Shown here piece after piece: positions 44,985-54,052 of a stretch of 64,000 nt of DNA. Origin of the DNA: G965247775 sp965247775 (GTDB lineage: Bacteria; Chloroflexota; Dehalococcoidia; Bin125); NCBI GenBank assembly GCA_965247775.1, contig OZ252031.1, forward strand, positions 496,001 to 560,000, read 5' to 3'. The notes beneath the pieces are model-generated. The model was not told where the DNA came from and made no database searches. It worked only from the letters and a program-made list of their open reading frames with translations. The translations under genes and the position numbers were made by a program. Every line of letters starts with the position of its first letter. Position 1 is the stretch's first letter.

Positions 44985-45626
44985 ATGCTCAAGTGGATCG
45001 TGACGGTCAAGCGACGGCCGGGCGTCGAGCGGGAGGCGCTCTTCGAGCACTGGCAGCACAAACACGCGTCCAACGTCGTGAGCCTGTTCCAGCCGGAGAA
45101 GTACTGCATCACCTTCTTCGACCCCGACGACGACGGCGGCATCGCGATGGACGGCATGGCCGAGATCTGGTTCCGCGACCGCGCGCACTTCGAGCGCTCC
45201 ATCGGTCCGGACATCCCCCTGGCACGTGAGACGGACGGGTTCGGCGAGTACTCCAACTATGAGGACGGCTTCGGCCTGCTGACCAGCGAGCACATCCGGG
45301 TGGACGGCGCCGTCGGCCCAGATGACACCAAGCTCAACTTCTTCGTGAAGCGCCGCGAGGGCGTGACGCAAGCGGCCCTCTTCGAGTACTGGACCACCAT
45401 CCACATGCCCACCGTCAGCCGAGCAGTGGAACAGAGCCCGGACGCGCTGCGCTACACCGTCGCACTGGCGGACCAGGGACGCGACGGCCTCTACGACGGC
45501 ATGGCCAGCATCTGGTTCCGTAACGCGGACGCGCAGCTCGCGGATCTGCGGCGGCAACCCGACGGCTTCCGGGACCTCCAATCGTTCATGATGGTGCGGG
45601 GCCGAGAGATCGCGGTCGTCGGGTAG
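44985..45626 (+). CDS. Tandem EthD-domain protein
   Basis: A 213-residue protein with two dimeric-alpha/beta-barrel (EthD) domains. The repeats begin MLKWIVTVKRRPGVEREALFEHW and KLNFFVKRREGVTQAALFEYW, each followed by a histidine-containing helix (HKHASNVVS; IHMPTVSRA), a strand, and an F-containing closing segment (MAEIWFRDRAHFER; MASIWFRNADAQLAD). EthD-like proteins accompany degradative oxygenases (ETBE, aromatic compounds); no catalytic residues are established. It is the first intact gene of a co-directional degradation cluster reaching to 50595. Confidence 0.8.
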   Translation: MLKWIVTVKRRPGVEREALFEHWQHKHASNVVSLFQPEKYCITFFDPDDDGGIAMDGMAEIWFRDRAHFERSIGPDIPLARETDGFGEYSNYEDGFGLLTSEHIRVDGAVGPDDTKLNFFVKRREGVTQAALFEYWTTIHMPTVSRAVEQSPDALRYTVALADQGRDGLYDGMASIWFRNADAQLADLRRQPDGFRDLQSFMMVRGREIAVVG

Positions 45627-45781
45627 ACGCCCCGCGCAGTCGCTGGGCGTAGCCCGCGCGGGGGCCCGGGATGCCGTGCGGGCTTGGGGCGCGGCCCCTT
45701 GCGTCCCGGCATGCGCCTCCTCGCCCCAGCCGGGGCCGCGGGCTCGCGCCGACGCGGCTACACTCCGCCGAGGGGGCTGCG

Positions 45782-47092
45782 ATGAAGTTCGAGTGGTTTC
45801 ACTTGATGCCCTACCGGGATCTGCCGAAGGACTTCGCCGATCGCTACCGCTCGATCTGGGTCGATATCCCGAGCACGCTGTTCGACTCGGAAGTCGTGCA
45901 CGCCCTCTACAACGACTATTTAGACGAGCTTGAGTTCGCCGCGAGTGTCGGCTTCGACGGCATCTGCGTGAACGAACATCACTCGAACGGGTACGGGATG
46001 ATGCCGTCCCCCAACATCATGGCCGCCACGCTGGCCCGGCGGACCCAAGACTGCGCGATCATCATCCTCGGCAATTCCGTCGCGCTCTATAACCCGCCCC
46101 TGCGCGTAGCGGAAGAGATGGCGATGCTGGACTGCGTCTCCGGCGGGCGCCTCGTCGCCGGCTTCCCGGTTGGATCGGCAGCGGACGTGAACTGGGCCTA
46201 CGGGCAGAATCCGGCGCTGATCCGTCGTCGTTATCTCGAGGCGTGCCAGCTCATCGTCCGCGCCTGGCGCGAAGACGAGGTGTTCTCGTTCAACGGCGAG
46301 TTCAACCAGCACCGCTACGTGAACGTCACCCCGAAGCCGCTGCAGAAGCCGCATCCGCCGATCTGGATCCCGGGCGGCGGATCCGTTGAGACCTGGGACT
46401 TCTGCGCGGATCAGGGCTACGTCTACTGCGCGCTCTCCTACGGAGGCTACAAACTGGGCAAGCGCACACTGGACGGCTTCTGGCAAGTGATGCAGGAGAA
46501 GGAGAAGCCGCTGAATCCGTACCATGCCGGCTTCTTGCAGCTCATCGCTTGCGCCGAGACGCGCAGTGAGGCCGAGGACAAGTTCGGGCCACACGCCGAA
46601 TACTTCTACAACAAGATGCTGCATATCGATCCAGCCTTTTTCGACGCGCCCGGCTACCGCACGCTCTCGTCCATCGAGGCAGGGTTCAGTCGCGGCGCCG
46701 TCGCCGGGCCAGTGTTCAACGACTCGACCCGCTTCAAGGACAACACCGCGGCGAAACGTTACGTCGCGACCGCGAACACGCCCAAAGGGGAGGCGTCTTT
46801 CCAGGATCTGACTGAGGCGGGCAACATCGTCGCCGGTACCCCCAACGACGTGGCGGAACAGTTGGAAGCGGGGATCCGCAGTCTCCATGTGGGGCACCTG
46901 ATGTGCCTCTGCCAGTTCGGCAGCGTCCCGCATGACCTCGCGATGGCAAATTCGCAGATCGTGGCGGAGCAGGTGCTGCCCAAGATCCGGCAGATCTGGG
47001 ACGCCGAGGGCTGGCAAGACCAGTGGTGGCCGTCACCACTCAGAAGAACTCAGCGACCCGCGGCAATCCGATCGCGAGCGGTCGCGACGTGA
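45782..47092 (+). CDS. LLM-class flavin-dependent monooxygenase
   Basis: A 436-residue luciferase-like TIM barrel. Landmarks: MKFEWFHLMPYRDLP, ASVGFDGICVNEHHSNGYGMMPSPNIMAATLARRT, LGNSVALYNPPLRVAEEMAMLDCVSGGRLVAGFPVGS and HPPIWIPGGGSVETWDFCADQG, ending with GTPNDVAEQLEAGIRSLHVGHLMCL. The early NEHH motif is shared by LLM enzymes that use FMNH2 supplied by a separate reductase; none is adjacent. AGGGGG lies before the ATG at 45782. The neighbours (EthD, SnoaL, hydrolases, cyclase) suggest oxidative cleavage of an organic substrate followed by hydrolysis. Confidence 0.9.
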   Translation: MKFEWFHLMPYRDLPKDFADRYRSIWVDIPSTLFDSEVVHALYNDYLDELEFAASVGFDGICVNEHHSNGYGMMPSPNIMAATLARRTQDCAIIILGNSVALYNPPLRVAEEMAMLDCVSGGRLVAGFPVGSAADVNWAYGQNPALIRRRYLEACQLIVRAWREDEVFSFNGEFNQHRYVNVTPKPLQKPHPPIWIPGGGSVETWDFCADQGYVYCALSYGGYKLGKRTLDGFWQVMQEKEKPLNPYHAGFLQLIACAETRSEAEDKFGPHAEYFYNKMLHIDPAFFDAPGYRTLSSIEAGFSRGAVAGPVFNDSTRFKDNTAAKRYVATANTPKGEASFQDLTEAGNIVAGTPNDVAEQLEAGIRSLHVGHLMCLCQFGSVPHDLAMANSQIVAEQVLPKIRQIWDAEGWQDQWWPSPLRRTQRPAAIRSRAVAT

Positions 47093-47134
47093 GGCGCTCC
47101 CTCCCGGCCGACCGGGCAAGCCGGCGAGGCCCAA

Positions 47135-47941
47135 ATGGATGAGCGTGTCATCCCCGTCCGTGGTGAGCGCGAGCGCCTCACGATCATGGACGCGGGCTCT
47201 GGCCCGCCGATGGTCTTCCTGCCGGACGTCTGGGGGCTGCATTGGGATCCGTTCCTTGAGGCGATGTCCGAAGCGCACCGCGTCCTGGGGGTCCACCTCC
47301 CCGGCACTGGCGGGTCAACGGGAGACGAGTGGATCATCGATCTGTTTGACCTCACCTATCTCCTCACGGACCTTCTGGACGAACTCGATCTGGACGATGT
47401 CGTCGTGGTGGGGAACGGCCTGGGAGGAATGCTGGCAGCCGAACTCGCGGCGATGCAGCCGCAGCGGTACCGGGCCCTGGTCCTGATCAGCGCCTACGGT
47501 CTCTGGAACGAGGCGCACCCCAACGTGGATGTCTTCTTCCATCGTGACCAGTTCGAGGTCCTGGCGGCGATGACGTTCCACAACCCCGAACATCCTTTCC
47601 GCACCGTGCTCTTCCCGCAGGCGGAATCCCGCCAGGAGCACCAGACGCAAATGGTGGAGCGGGCGCAGACGTTGCAAGCGGCGGCCAAGCACCTGTGGCC
47701 GCTCCCCGATCGGGGACTGGCCCGCCGGATCCACCGGATCATCAGCCCCACGCTGATCGTCTGGGGCAGGAAAGACGGCGTCGTGCCCGTGCAATACGCC
47801 GAAGACTTCGCCCGCCTGATCCCGCACGCGACCATCCAGATCCAAGAGCATTCGGGCCACCTCCCCCAGGTAGAGGAGACCGAAGCCGTGGCTGCGGCAG
47901 TATCGGCGTTCCTGGCCGCCGCCGGGAACGGTCAGGCCTGA
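47135..47941 (+). CDS. Alpha/beta-hydrolase-fold protein with an altered nucleophile
   Basis: A 268-residue protein of the meta-cleavage-hydrolase type: MVFLPDVWGLHWDPF, VLGVHLPGTGGSTG, LLTDLLDELDLDDVVVVGNGLGGMLAAELA, ISPTLIVWGRKDGVVPVQYAE (acid) and IQIQEHSGHLPQVEE (His). The nucleophile elbow should read G-x-S-x-G but is G-N-G-L-G, with Gly95 where serine is expected (codon GGC, one base from AGC). The protein may be inactive as an esterase, use another residue, or have a binding or lyase role. 42 bases after the LLM gene. Confidence 0.8.
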   Translation: MDERVIPVRGERERLTIMDAGSGPPMVFLPDVWGLHWDPFLEAMSEAHRVLGVHLPGTGGSTGDEWIIDLFDLTYLLTDLLDELDLDDVVVVGNGLGGMLAAELAAMQPQRYRALVLISAYGLWNEAHPNVDVFFHRDQFEVLAAMTFHNPEHPFRTVLFPQAESRQEHQTQMVERAQTLQAAAKHLWPLPDRGLARRIHRIISPTLIVWGRKDGVVPVQYAEDFARLIPHATIQIQEHSGHLPQVEETEAVAAAVSAFLAAAGNGQA

Positions 47942-48155
47942 AGCCCGCCGCCCGATGCACGGCTCACGGCGCCGGACTGCCTGCAGCGATGACCAAGAAG
48001 TTGCCGCCGGCATTGCGCGCCCCGGCTGTCGTTGGTTGCGACCGCCCGACGCCCGGCCACGACCCCCTCCAGTGTCGACGCGCGGGTGGATGAGCGAAGC
48101 GCGACATCCTAGACTCCGCCGGCGATGGCCCGAGCCAGCGCGGCGGAGAGTAGAC

Positions 48156-48539
48156 ATGCCGTTGACGACAGACGACCGGGTGGAGATCCACGAACTGATC
48201 TCCCGCTACAACTTCGCAATTGATTTTGGTGACGTGGCCACCTGGGTCGCAACATTCACGGAGGACGGTGTGTTCCACGGCTCGATGGGCCGCTACGAAG
48301 GGCGGCAGGCGCTGACCGCCTTCGCGGACGGCTTCGTTCGCGAGTATCCGGACGGCCGGCATTGGGTCAACAACCTCGTCGTAGACGGGGACGGCGAAAT
48401 GGCCAGCGCAGCCTGCTACATCCACATGTTCCGCGCCTCCGGCGACCGGGAAACCGTCGCCACCGGACGCTACGACGACCGGCTGCGGAAAGTGAACGGC
48501 CGCTGGCGCTTCGTCGAACGGGTCGTGACGGTCGACTAG
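48156..48539 (+). CDS. SnoaL-like domain protein
   Basis: A 127-residue NTF2-fold protein: DDRVEIHELISRYNFAIDFGDVATWVATFTEDGVFHG, EGRQALTAFADGF, GRHWVNNLVVDGDGEMASAACYIHMFR and DRLRKVNGRWRFVERVVTVD. It resembles SnoaL-4 and ketosteroid-isomerase-like proteins, with Tyr18 and a central Asp in positions often used for acid-base chemistry; the function is not certain. GGAGAG precedes the ATG at 48156. 26 bases before the HSL-type hydrolase. Confidence 0.85.
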   Translation: MPLTTDDRVEIHELISRYNFAIDFGDVATWVATFTEDGVFHGSMGRYEGRQALTAFADGFVREYPDGRHWVNNLVVDGDGEMASAACYIHMFRASGDRETVATGRYDDRLRKVNGRWRFVERVVTVD

Positions 48540-48565
48540 CAGCGGGCGACGAGAGGCTCCCAGCG

Positions 48566-49498
48566 ATGCCGATTAGCACCGAGACCGCGGCCTTCTTGGA
48601 GAGCCTGGCGGAAGCCGATGGGCCGACCTTCTTGGAGATGAGCCCGGATCAAGCGCGCGCCGCCTACGTGGAGATGGCGGCCATGCAGGGCGAGCCCGCG
48701 GAGGTCGCGTCGGTCGAGAATCGAGGGGCGCCCGGACCTGCCGGCGATGTACCCATCCGCGTCTATCGTCCGGCGCTGGATGCGCAGCTGCCGGTCTTCA
48801 TCTATTACCACGGCGGCGGCTGGGTGGTCGGCGACCTCGACAGTCACGATCCACTCTGCCGCCAGATCGCGAACGTGGCCGGCTGCGCCGTCGTTGCGGT
48901 CGACTACCGGCTCGGCCCCGAGCACAAGTACCCCGCCGCGGCCGAAGACGCCTATGCGGTCGCCGCCTGGCTCGCAACGGACGGGGCGACGCTCGGCCTG
49001 GACGGCGATCGGATCGCTGTCGGCGGCGACAGCGCCGGCGGCAACCTGGCCGCAGTGGTCCCGCTGATGGCCCGGGACCGGCAGGGACCCACGATCGCCT
49101 CCCAGATCCTGATCTATCCGGTCACGGATCACCGCTTCGACACACCCTCGTATCGCGAGCATGCTGAGGGGTTCATCCTGGTCGCGGACCTTATGCAGCA
49201 GTTCTGGGCGTCCTATTTGGCGGACGAAGCGGACGGGCAGCAGCCCTACGCGTCGCCGCTGCGGGCCGCGGATCTCGGCGGACTGCCGCGCGCGCTCGTC
49301 ATGACCGCGGAGTTCGACGTTCTGCGCGACGAGGGCGAGGCCTACGGCGAGCGCCTTCGCGCAGCGGGAGTGGAAACGAGGATCCATCGCTACGATGGCA
49401 TGATGCACGGGTTCCTGCAGTTCGGCGCCGTCATTCCCGAGGCGCGCGCCGCTGTGCACGAGATTGCATCGGAGCTCCCGGCCGCGTTCCCGCGCTGA
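48566..49498 (+). CDS. HSL-family alpha/beta hydrolase (carboxylesterase)
   Basis: A 310-residue hormone-sensitive-lipase-type esterase. The oxyanion motif HGGGW is at 82-86, the nucleophile in GDSAGG is Ser156, the acid is Asp251 (AEFDVLRDEG), and the histidine is His281 (GMMHGF). Size and motif order are typical, so short-chain ester hydrolysis in the cytoplasm is likely. It complements the neighbouring hydrolase at 47135 that lacks the serine. GAGAGG lies before the ATG. Confidence 0.92.
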   Translation: MPISTETAAFLESLAEADGPTFLEMSPDQARAAYVEMAAMQGEPAEVASVENRGAPGPAGDVPIRVYRPALDAQLPVFIYYHGGGWVVGDLDSHDPLCRQIANVAGCAVVAVDYRLGPEHKYPAAAEDAYAVAAWLATDGATLGLDGDRIAVGGDSAGGNLAAVVPLMARDRQGPTIASQILIYPVTDHRFDTPSYREHAEGFILVADLMQQFWASYLADEADGQQPYASPLRAADLGGLPRALVMTAEFDVLRDEGEAYGERLRAAGVETRIHRYDGMMHGFLQFGAVIPEARAAVHEIASELPAAFPR

Positions 49499-49659
49499 CC
49501 GGCCTTAATGGCCCAGCCTTGGAAAGTCCGGACCAAGCGGAGTACGCTCCGCGCGTCAACCGCTCGAGCCGCCTGCATGATTTGCTTCCCGCGATCGCGC
49601 AGGGCGCCAGGAGGCCCCACACGCAGACAAGCGATCACGTTCTTGGATGGAGACAACAC

Positions 49660-50595
49660 ATGGCCGAGACCCCACCGAGCGCGGCAGACCTTGACGTGAT
49701 CGTCCAGCAAGTCTCCAACTGGGGGCGCTGGGGTCCGGATGACGAACGGGGCGCCCTGAACCTGATCAGCGACGCCAAGCGGGCGCAGGCGGCAACCCTC
49801 GTGCAGGACGGCGTCGCCATCAGTTGCTCGTTGTCGCTGCCCGTGACGCCCGGAATCGACAATCCCGAACCGGTTCAGCACCACATGCTCGCGGCTGGGG
49901 ATCTCCCCGAGGGAGCGCTGATCCCGGGACTCGCGTATACGGCAGATTACTTCGCGATCGGCTGCCACGGTCTCGCCACCACCCACCTCGACGCGCTCTG
50001 CCACTTCGTCATCAAGGGCAAGCTCTACAACGGCTTCGACGCCAACAGCGTGCTGAGCAATGGCGCCGGCCGCAACAGCGTGATGGCCGGCCAGGACGGG
50101 CTTGTGGGCCGTGGCGTGCTGCTCGATATCCCAGGCTTGCGGGGCGTCGAGTGGCTCGAACTCGGCGACCGTATCACGCGGAGTGAGCTTGAAGCCGCCG
50201 AGGCGCGGCAAGGCGTCACGGTGGAGGAAGGCGACATCTTGCTCGTCGCCACCGGCCGGGACGCCCGGCGCGCCACACTCGGTCCCTGGGGATTCGACGA
50301 CGGACTCTCGGGGTTGGCGGTGGACTGCCTGCCATGGCTCCACGAACGGGGGGTGGCGGTGCTGGGCTGCGATGGAATCTCGGACACCCACCCCAGCGGA
50401 ATCGAAGGGTGGGCTATGCCGATCCATCAGATCGGAATCACCTACCTGGGGCTGCATCTCATCGACAACATGCGGTTGGATCGGCTTCTCGAAGCGTGTC
50501 GGCAGCGCGGGCGCTGGGCGTTCTTCCTGACGATGGCGCCCTTACCACTGGAACGGGGCACCGGTTCGCCACTGAACCCGATCGCGGTCCTCTGA
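49660..50595 (+). CDS. Cyclase-family (KynB/arylformamidase-like) metal-dependent hydrolase
   Basis: A 311-residue PF04199 cyclase. The metal site is HGLATTHLDALCH (His103, His109, Asp111, His115), a version of HxGTHxDxPxH. Other marks: WGRWGPDDERGALNLI, GRGVLLDIPGLRG, VEEGDILLVATGRD and LGCDGISDTHPSG. Relatives hydrolyse formylkynurenine, isatin or cyclic amides and lactones. A cyclic or formamide intermediate produced by the LLM oxygenase would be a plausible substrate; that is inference. GGAG lies before the ATG at 49660. Confidence 0.9.
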   Translation: MAETPPSAADLDVIVQQVSNWGRWGPDDERGALNLISDAKRAQAATLVQDGVAISCSLSLPVTPGIDNPEPVQHHMLAAGDLPEGALIPGLAYTADYFAIGCHGLATTHLDALCHFVIKGKLYNGFDANSVLSNGAGRNSVMAGQDGLVGRGVLLDIPGLRGVEWLELGDRITRSELEAAEARQGVTVEEGDILLVATGRDARRATLGPWGFDDGLSGLAVDCLPWLHERGVAVLGCDGISDTHPSGIEGWAMPIHQIGITYLGLHLIDNMRLDRLLEACRQRGRWAFFLTMAPLPLERGTGSPLNPIAVL

Positions 50596-50994
50596 CCGGC
50601 GCCCGGCCGGGACCCGGCCCGCGCGTGAAGAGCCCGGCGGGCCACGCTGGCGACACCCTCAGCGACGCCGATCGTCCCAGTTCGCCTTGAGCCCACCAAC
50701 GCCGATCGAGCGGGGACAGACGCTAGAGAATGGGCGCTTGACCTGCTGCCGTCGTCGACGACTATCCTGGGCGGCGACCGGCGTCGCGGTGGAGACAAAC
50801 GGCGGCCCCTACACCCCTCCGGGCCCGTCCGGCTGCGCAGCAGGAAGAAACATAATATCGTCTGCCATGCGACAGACCCCCCGGAAAACCACCAGTGGGA
50901 TCGATGCGCTTCTCGAGCCGCTCGGACGCGTGCGCCCCTCCCGGGCAACGGGGGACACAACCACTCCCGGACCGCTTACCTGACGGAGACGCCG
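50596..50994 (+). other. Leader region of malate synthase
   Basis: About 400 bases with no supported gene. AT-richer patches occur around 50845-50860 (AACATAATATC) and could include a -10 element for the malate synthase gene, but no matching -35 is evident. Confidence 0.35.
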
Positions 50995-53166
50995 ATGGGC
51001 GACAACCAGACCGTTCAAATCGCCGAGTTGAGCATCGCCCCCGTGCTGCATCGCTTCGTTGAGGAGGAAGCACTCCCCGACTCCGGGGTGGACCCGGACC
51101 GCTTTTGGCAGGGCCTCGCCGACCTGGTCCACCAGCACGGCCCGCGGAATCGTCAACTGCTCGAGCGCCGGACCGAACTCCAGGCTCGCCTCGACGCCTG
51201 GCACCGCGATCATCGCGATCACCCGCCGGAGCCTGGTGAGTACCAGGCCTTCTTGGAGGAGATCGGCTATCTCGAGTCCGACGGACCCGACTTTCTGATC
51301 GACACCGAGGGCAGCGACACCGAAATCGCGGAGCTTCCCGGTCCCCAGTTGGTTGTCCCGTTGACCAACGCCCGCTACGCGCTTAACGCCGCCAACGCCC
51401 GCTGGGGGTCGCTGTACGACGCGGTCTACGGGACCGACGCGCTGGGCGACCTACCCGATCCCGGCCCCTACGACCCCGCCCGCGGCGATCGCGTGATCGC
51501 CTGGGTCCGGGCCCTCCTAGACGACGTCACCCCTCTCGCGTCCGGCTCCCACGCCGATGTCGCCTCCCTCGCGGTAGACGGTGGCCACCTGCGGCTCACC
51601 CTCACGGACGGGCGCCGCGTCGGCTTGGCCGATCCCGAGCAGTTCGCCGGCTTCACCGGGGATCCCGCCGCGCCATCCACGTTCCTGCTCCGGCGCCATG
51701 GTCTCCACCTTGAGTTCGTCATCAATCCGGACCATCCGGTCGGCGCCGTGGACCGGGCCGGCATCGCCGATGTGCAACTGGAAGCGGCCGTCACCTCGAT
51801 CATGGACTGTGAAGACTCGGTCGCCACCGTGGATGCGGAGGACAAGGTCCTCGCCTACCGCAACTGGCTCGGCCTGATGCGCGGCGATCTCACTGCGGAA
51901 GTGACCAAGGGGGACCGAACCTTCACCCGTCGGCTGCGGGACGACAAAACCTTCACCACGCCCGCTGGAACGCCCGCGACGCTGCCCGGCCGTGCCCTGA
52001 TGCTGGTCCGCAACGTAGGCCACCTGATGACCACCTCCGCGGTGCGCGATCGCGAGGGGAGAGAGATCCCCGAGGGGCTCCTGGACGCCATGATCACCGT
52101 GCTGGCGACCACACACGACCTCGCCAAACACGATGGCGATCTGCGCAGCTCCCGTACTGGCTCTGTCTATGTTGTCAAGCCCAAAATGCACGGGCCCGCC
52201 GAAGTCGCCTTCACCTGCCAGATCTTCACCCATGTCGAGCGCGTACTCGGCTTGCCGGCCAACACCGTCAAGCTCGGCATCATGGACGAGGAGCGGCGCA
52301 CCACTCTGAACCTCAAGGAATGCATCAGGGCAGCGAAGTCGCGCGTGGCGTTCATCAACACCGGCTTCCTCGACCGCACCGGCGACGAAATTCATACCTC
52401 GCTGGAGGCGGGTCCGATGGTCCGCAAGAACGACATGAGGCTGCAACGCTGGCTCACGGCCTACGAAGACTGGAACGTGGACACGGGGCTCGCCTGTGGG
52501 TTCCCGGGCCGCGCCCAGATCGGCAAAGGGATGTGGACCGCACCGGACCTGATGGCGAAGATGCTTGAGGAGAAGGCGCAGCACCCGCAGTCGGGGGCCA
52601 ATTGTGCCTGGGTACCCTCGCCCACGGCGGCCACCCTGCACGCCACCCACTACCTGCGGGTTGATGTCCTCGCTCGCCAGGCCGAACTCGCAAGGCGCCA
52701 TCGGGCGACGGTCGACGATCTGCTCATGATCCCCGTGGCTCCGTCCCCCGATTGGTCGCAGGACGAGATCCGCTCCGAGCTGGAGAACAACGCCCAGGGC
52801 ATCCTCGGCTACACCGTGCGCTGGATCGACCAAGGCATCGGCTGCTCCAAGGTGCCAGACATTGATGACGTGGCCTTGATGGAGGACCGCGCAACCTGCC
52901 GGATCTCCTCGCAGCACATCGCCAACTGGCTCCGGCACGGCATTGTCGACGTCGATGCCGTCCGAACCGTGATGGAGCGGATGGCCGCCGTCGTCGACGC
53001 GCAGAACGCCAACGATCCGGTGTACACGCCGATGGCGCCCGGGTTCGATGGGCCCGCGTTCCTGGCCGCCTGTGATCTAGTCTTCCACGGGACCGAGCAG
53101 CCATCGGGCTACACGGAGCCCATTCTGCACAGGCGCCGCCAGGAGCGGAAGGCAGCGCCCGCCTGA
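50995..53166 (+). CDS. glcB: Malate synthase G
   Basis: A 723-residue enzyme of full MSG length that condenses glyoxylate with acetyl-CoA to malate. Recognisable segments: PLTNARYALNAANARWGSLYDA near 125-145, ITSIMDCED-like VTSIMDCEDSVATVDAEDK, KPKMHGPAEVAFTCQIF, VKLGIMDEERRTTLNLKECI (active-site Asp/Glu and loop), GFLDRTGDEIHTSLEAG, GANCAWVPSPTAATLHATHY and the C-terminal LEDRATCRISSQHIANWL-type block. It works in glyoxylate/glycolate assimilation; a tartrate/D-malate dehydrogenase and a GlcG-like protein lie downstream. No isocitrate lyase is in the window. GGAG lies before the ATG. Confidence 0.95.
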   Translation: MGDNQTVQIAELSIAPVLHRFVEEEALPDSGVDPDRFWQGLADLVHQHGPRNRQLLERRTELQARLDAWHRDHRDHPPEPGEYQAFLEEIGYLESDGPDFLIDTEGSDTEIAELPGPQLVVPLTNARYALNAANARWGSLYDAVYGTDALGDLPDPGPYDPARGDRVIAWVRALLDDVTPLASGSHADVASLAVDGGHLRLTLTDGRRVGLADPEQFAGFTGDPAAPSTFLLRRHGLHLEFVINPDHPVGAVDRAGIADVQLEAAVTSIMDCEDSVATVDAEDKVLAYRNWLGLMRGDLTAEVTKGDRTFTRRLRDDKTFTTPAGTPATLPGRALMLVRNVGHLMTTSAVRDREGREIPEGLLDAMITVLATTHDLAKHDGDLRSSRTGSVYVVKPKMHGPAEVAFTCQIFTHVERVLGLPANTVKLGIMDEERRTTLNLKECIRAAKSRVAFINTGFLDRTGDEIHTSLEAGPMVRKNDMRLQRWLTAYEDWNVDTGLACGFPGRAQIGKGMWTAPDLMAKMLEEKAQHPQSGANCAWVPSPTAATLHATHYLRVDVLARQAELARRHRATVDDLLMIPVAPSPDWSQDEIRSELENNAQGILGYTVRWIDQGIGCSKVPDIDDVALMEDRATCRISSQHIANWLRHGIVDVDAVRTVMERMAAVVDAQNANDPVYTPMAPGFDGPAFLAACDLVFHGTEQPSGYTEPILHRRRQERKAAPA

Positions 53167-53196
53167 ACCCGAGACGACCGCCACGCGATGGCCGCG

Positions 53197-53985
53197 TTAC
53201 GGGCTGCTCGAGTGGACGCACTCGTCAATCTGCGCTCCACTTGCCGCCGCGCGCTCGAGGAACAGCGCCCAGCACTCGCAAGCTCGCGCCGACAGGCACT
53301 CCCCATCGTCGATTAGGATGCGGCCGCGGCCGGCAGGCTCGATCAAGCCGTGCTCCGCCAGCTCGGAGATCACGACGCTCAGGCTGGGCCGGCTCGCCCC
53401 AACGATCTCCGCGAGCTCTTCGTGGGTCAGACGCACGACTCCGCGCGGGGCCGAATGATAGCTCATGATCAGCAGCCAGGTGCTCGCGCGCTCCGCGAGC
53501 GTATGCAAACGCGCGCAGAGCACATGCTGCGTCAAACTCTGGAAGAGGCGGAGCGCGCAACGTTCGATCGCCTCGCGGAAGTCTCGGTGCCGCTCCGCCA
53601 GCGTCCGGACTGCGCTCATCCGCATGGCGAACGCCTCGCCGGCAACGGTGACACGCACGGAGAGCAGGGCCGCCTCAACGCCGAGGACGGCCCGGAGGCC
53701 GCCCACGACTCCGTCTGGGCCCACGAGCATCGCTTGCACCGGCGCCCCCTCAACCCCGCTCGTGAACCCGCTGAGGACCCCGCTCACCGGGAAGTAGGCC
53801 CAATCGCCGACGCGACTCGCGCTGTAGATCACCTCGTGCTTCCTCAGTGATACGAAGTCAGCGAGCTGCAGGAACTCATCGCGTGTGGCGGGTGTGAGCG
53901 CGCTCAGTAGGATGCTGCCCTGTGCAGCGACGTGGGGCGTGACTGCCTCAGCCCCAGTCTGATTCACCAGCCGGCCCGCACGCAT
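53197..53985 (-). CDS. Crp/Fnr-family transcriptional regulator
   Basis: A 262-residue protein. The N-terminal beta-roll has LLSALTPATRDEFLQLADFVSLRKHEVIYSASRVGDWAYFPVSGVLS and no RxS cAMP-phosphate motif and no FNR cysteine cluster, so the effector is unknown. The C-terminal winged helix reads VRLTHEELAEIVGASRPSLSVVISELAEHGLIEPAGRGRILI. The Met at 53985 begins the conserved part; a longer frame reaches 54309 but overlaps the divergent araC-like gene. The two regulator genes share a ~67-base divergent control region. Confidence 0.85.
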   Translation of the reverse strand: MRAGRLVNQTGAEAVTPHVAAQGSILLSALTPATRDEFLQLADFVSLRKHEVIYSASRVGDWAYFPVSGVLSGFTSGVEGAPVQAMLVGPDGVVGGLRAVLGVEAALLSVRVTVAGEAFAMRMSAVRTLAERHRDFREAIERCALRLFQSLTQHVLCARLHTLAERASTWLLIMSYHSAPRGVVRLTHEELAEIVGASRPSLSVVISELAEHGLIEPAGRGRILIDDGECLSARACECWALFLERAAASGAQIDECVHSSSP

Positions 53986-54052
53986 GATCGCTCCGTTGAC
54001 TTGCGAAGGCAGTTCGTCGAACGTGCCTTCTCCTGGGCGACAGGATACCAGC

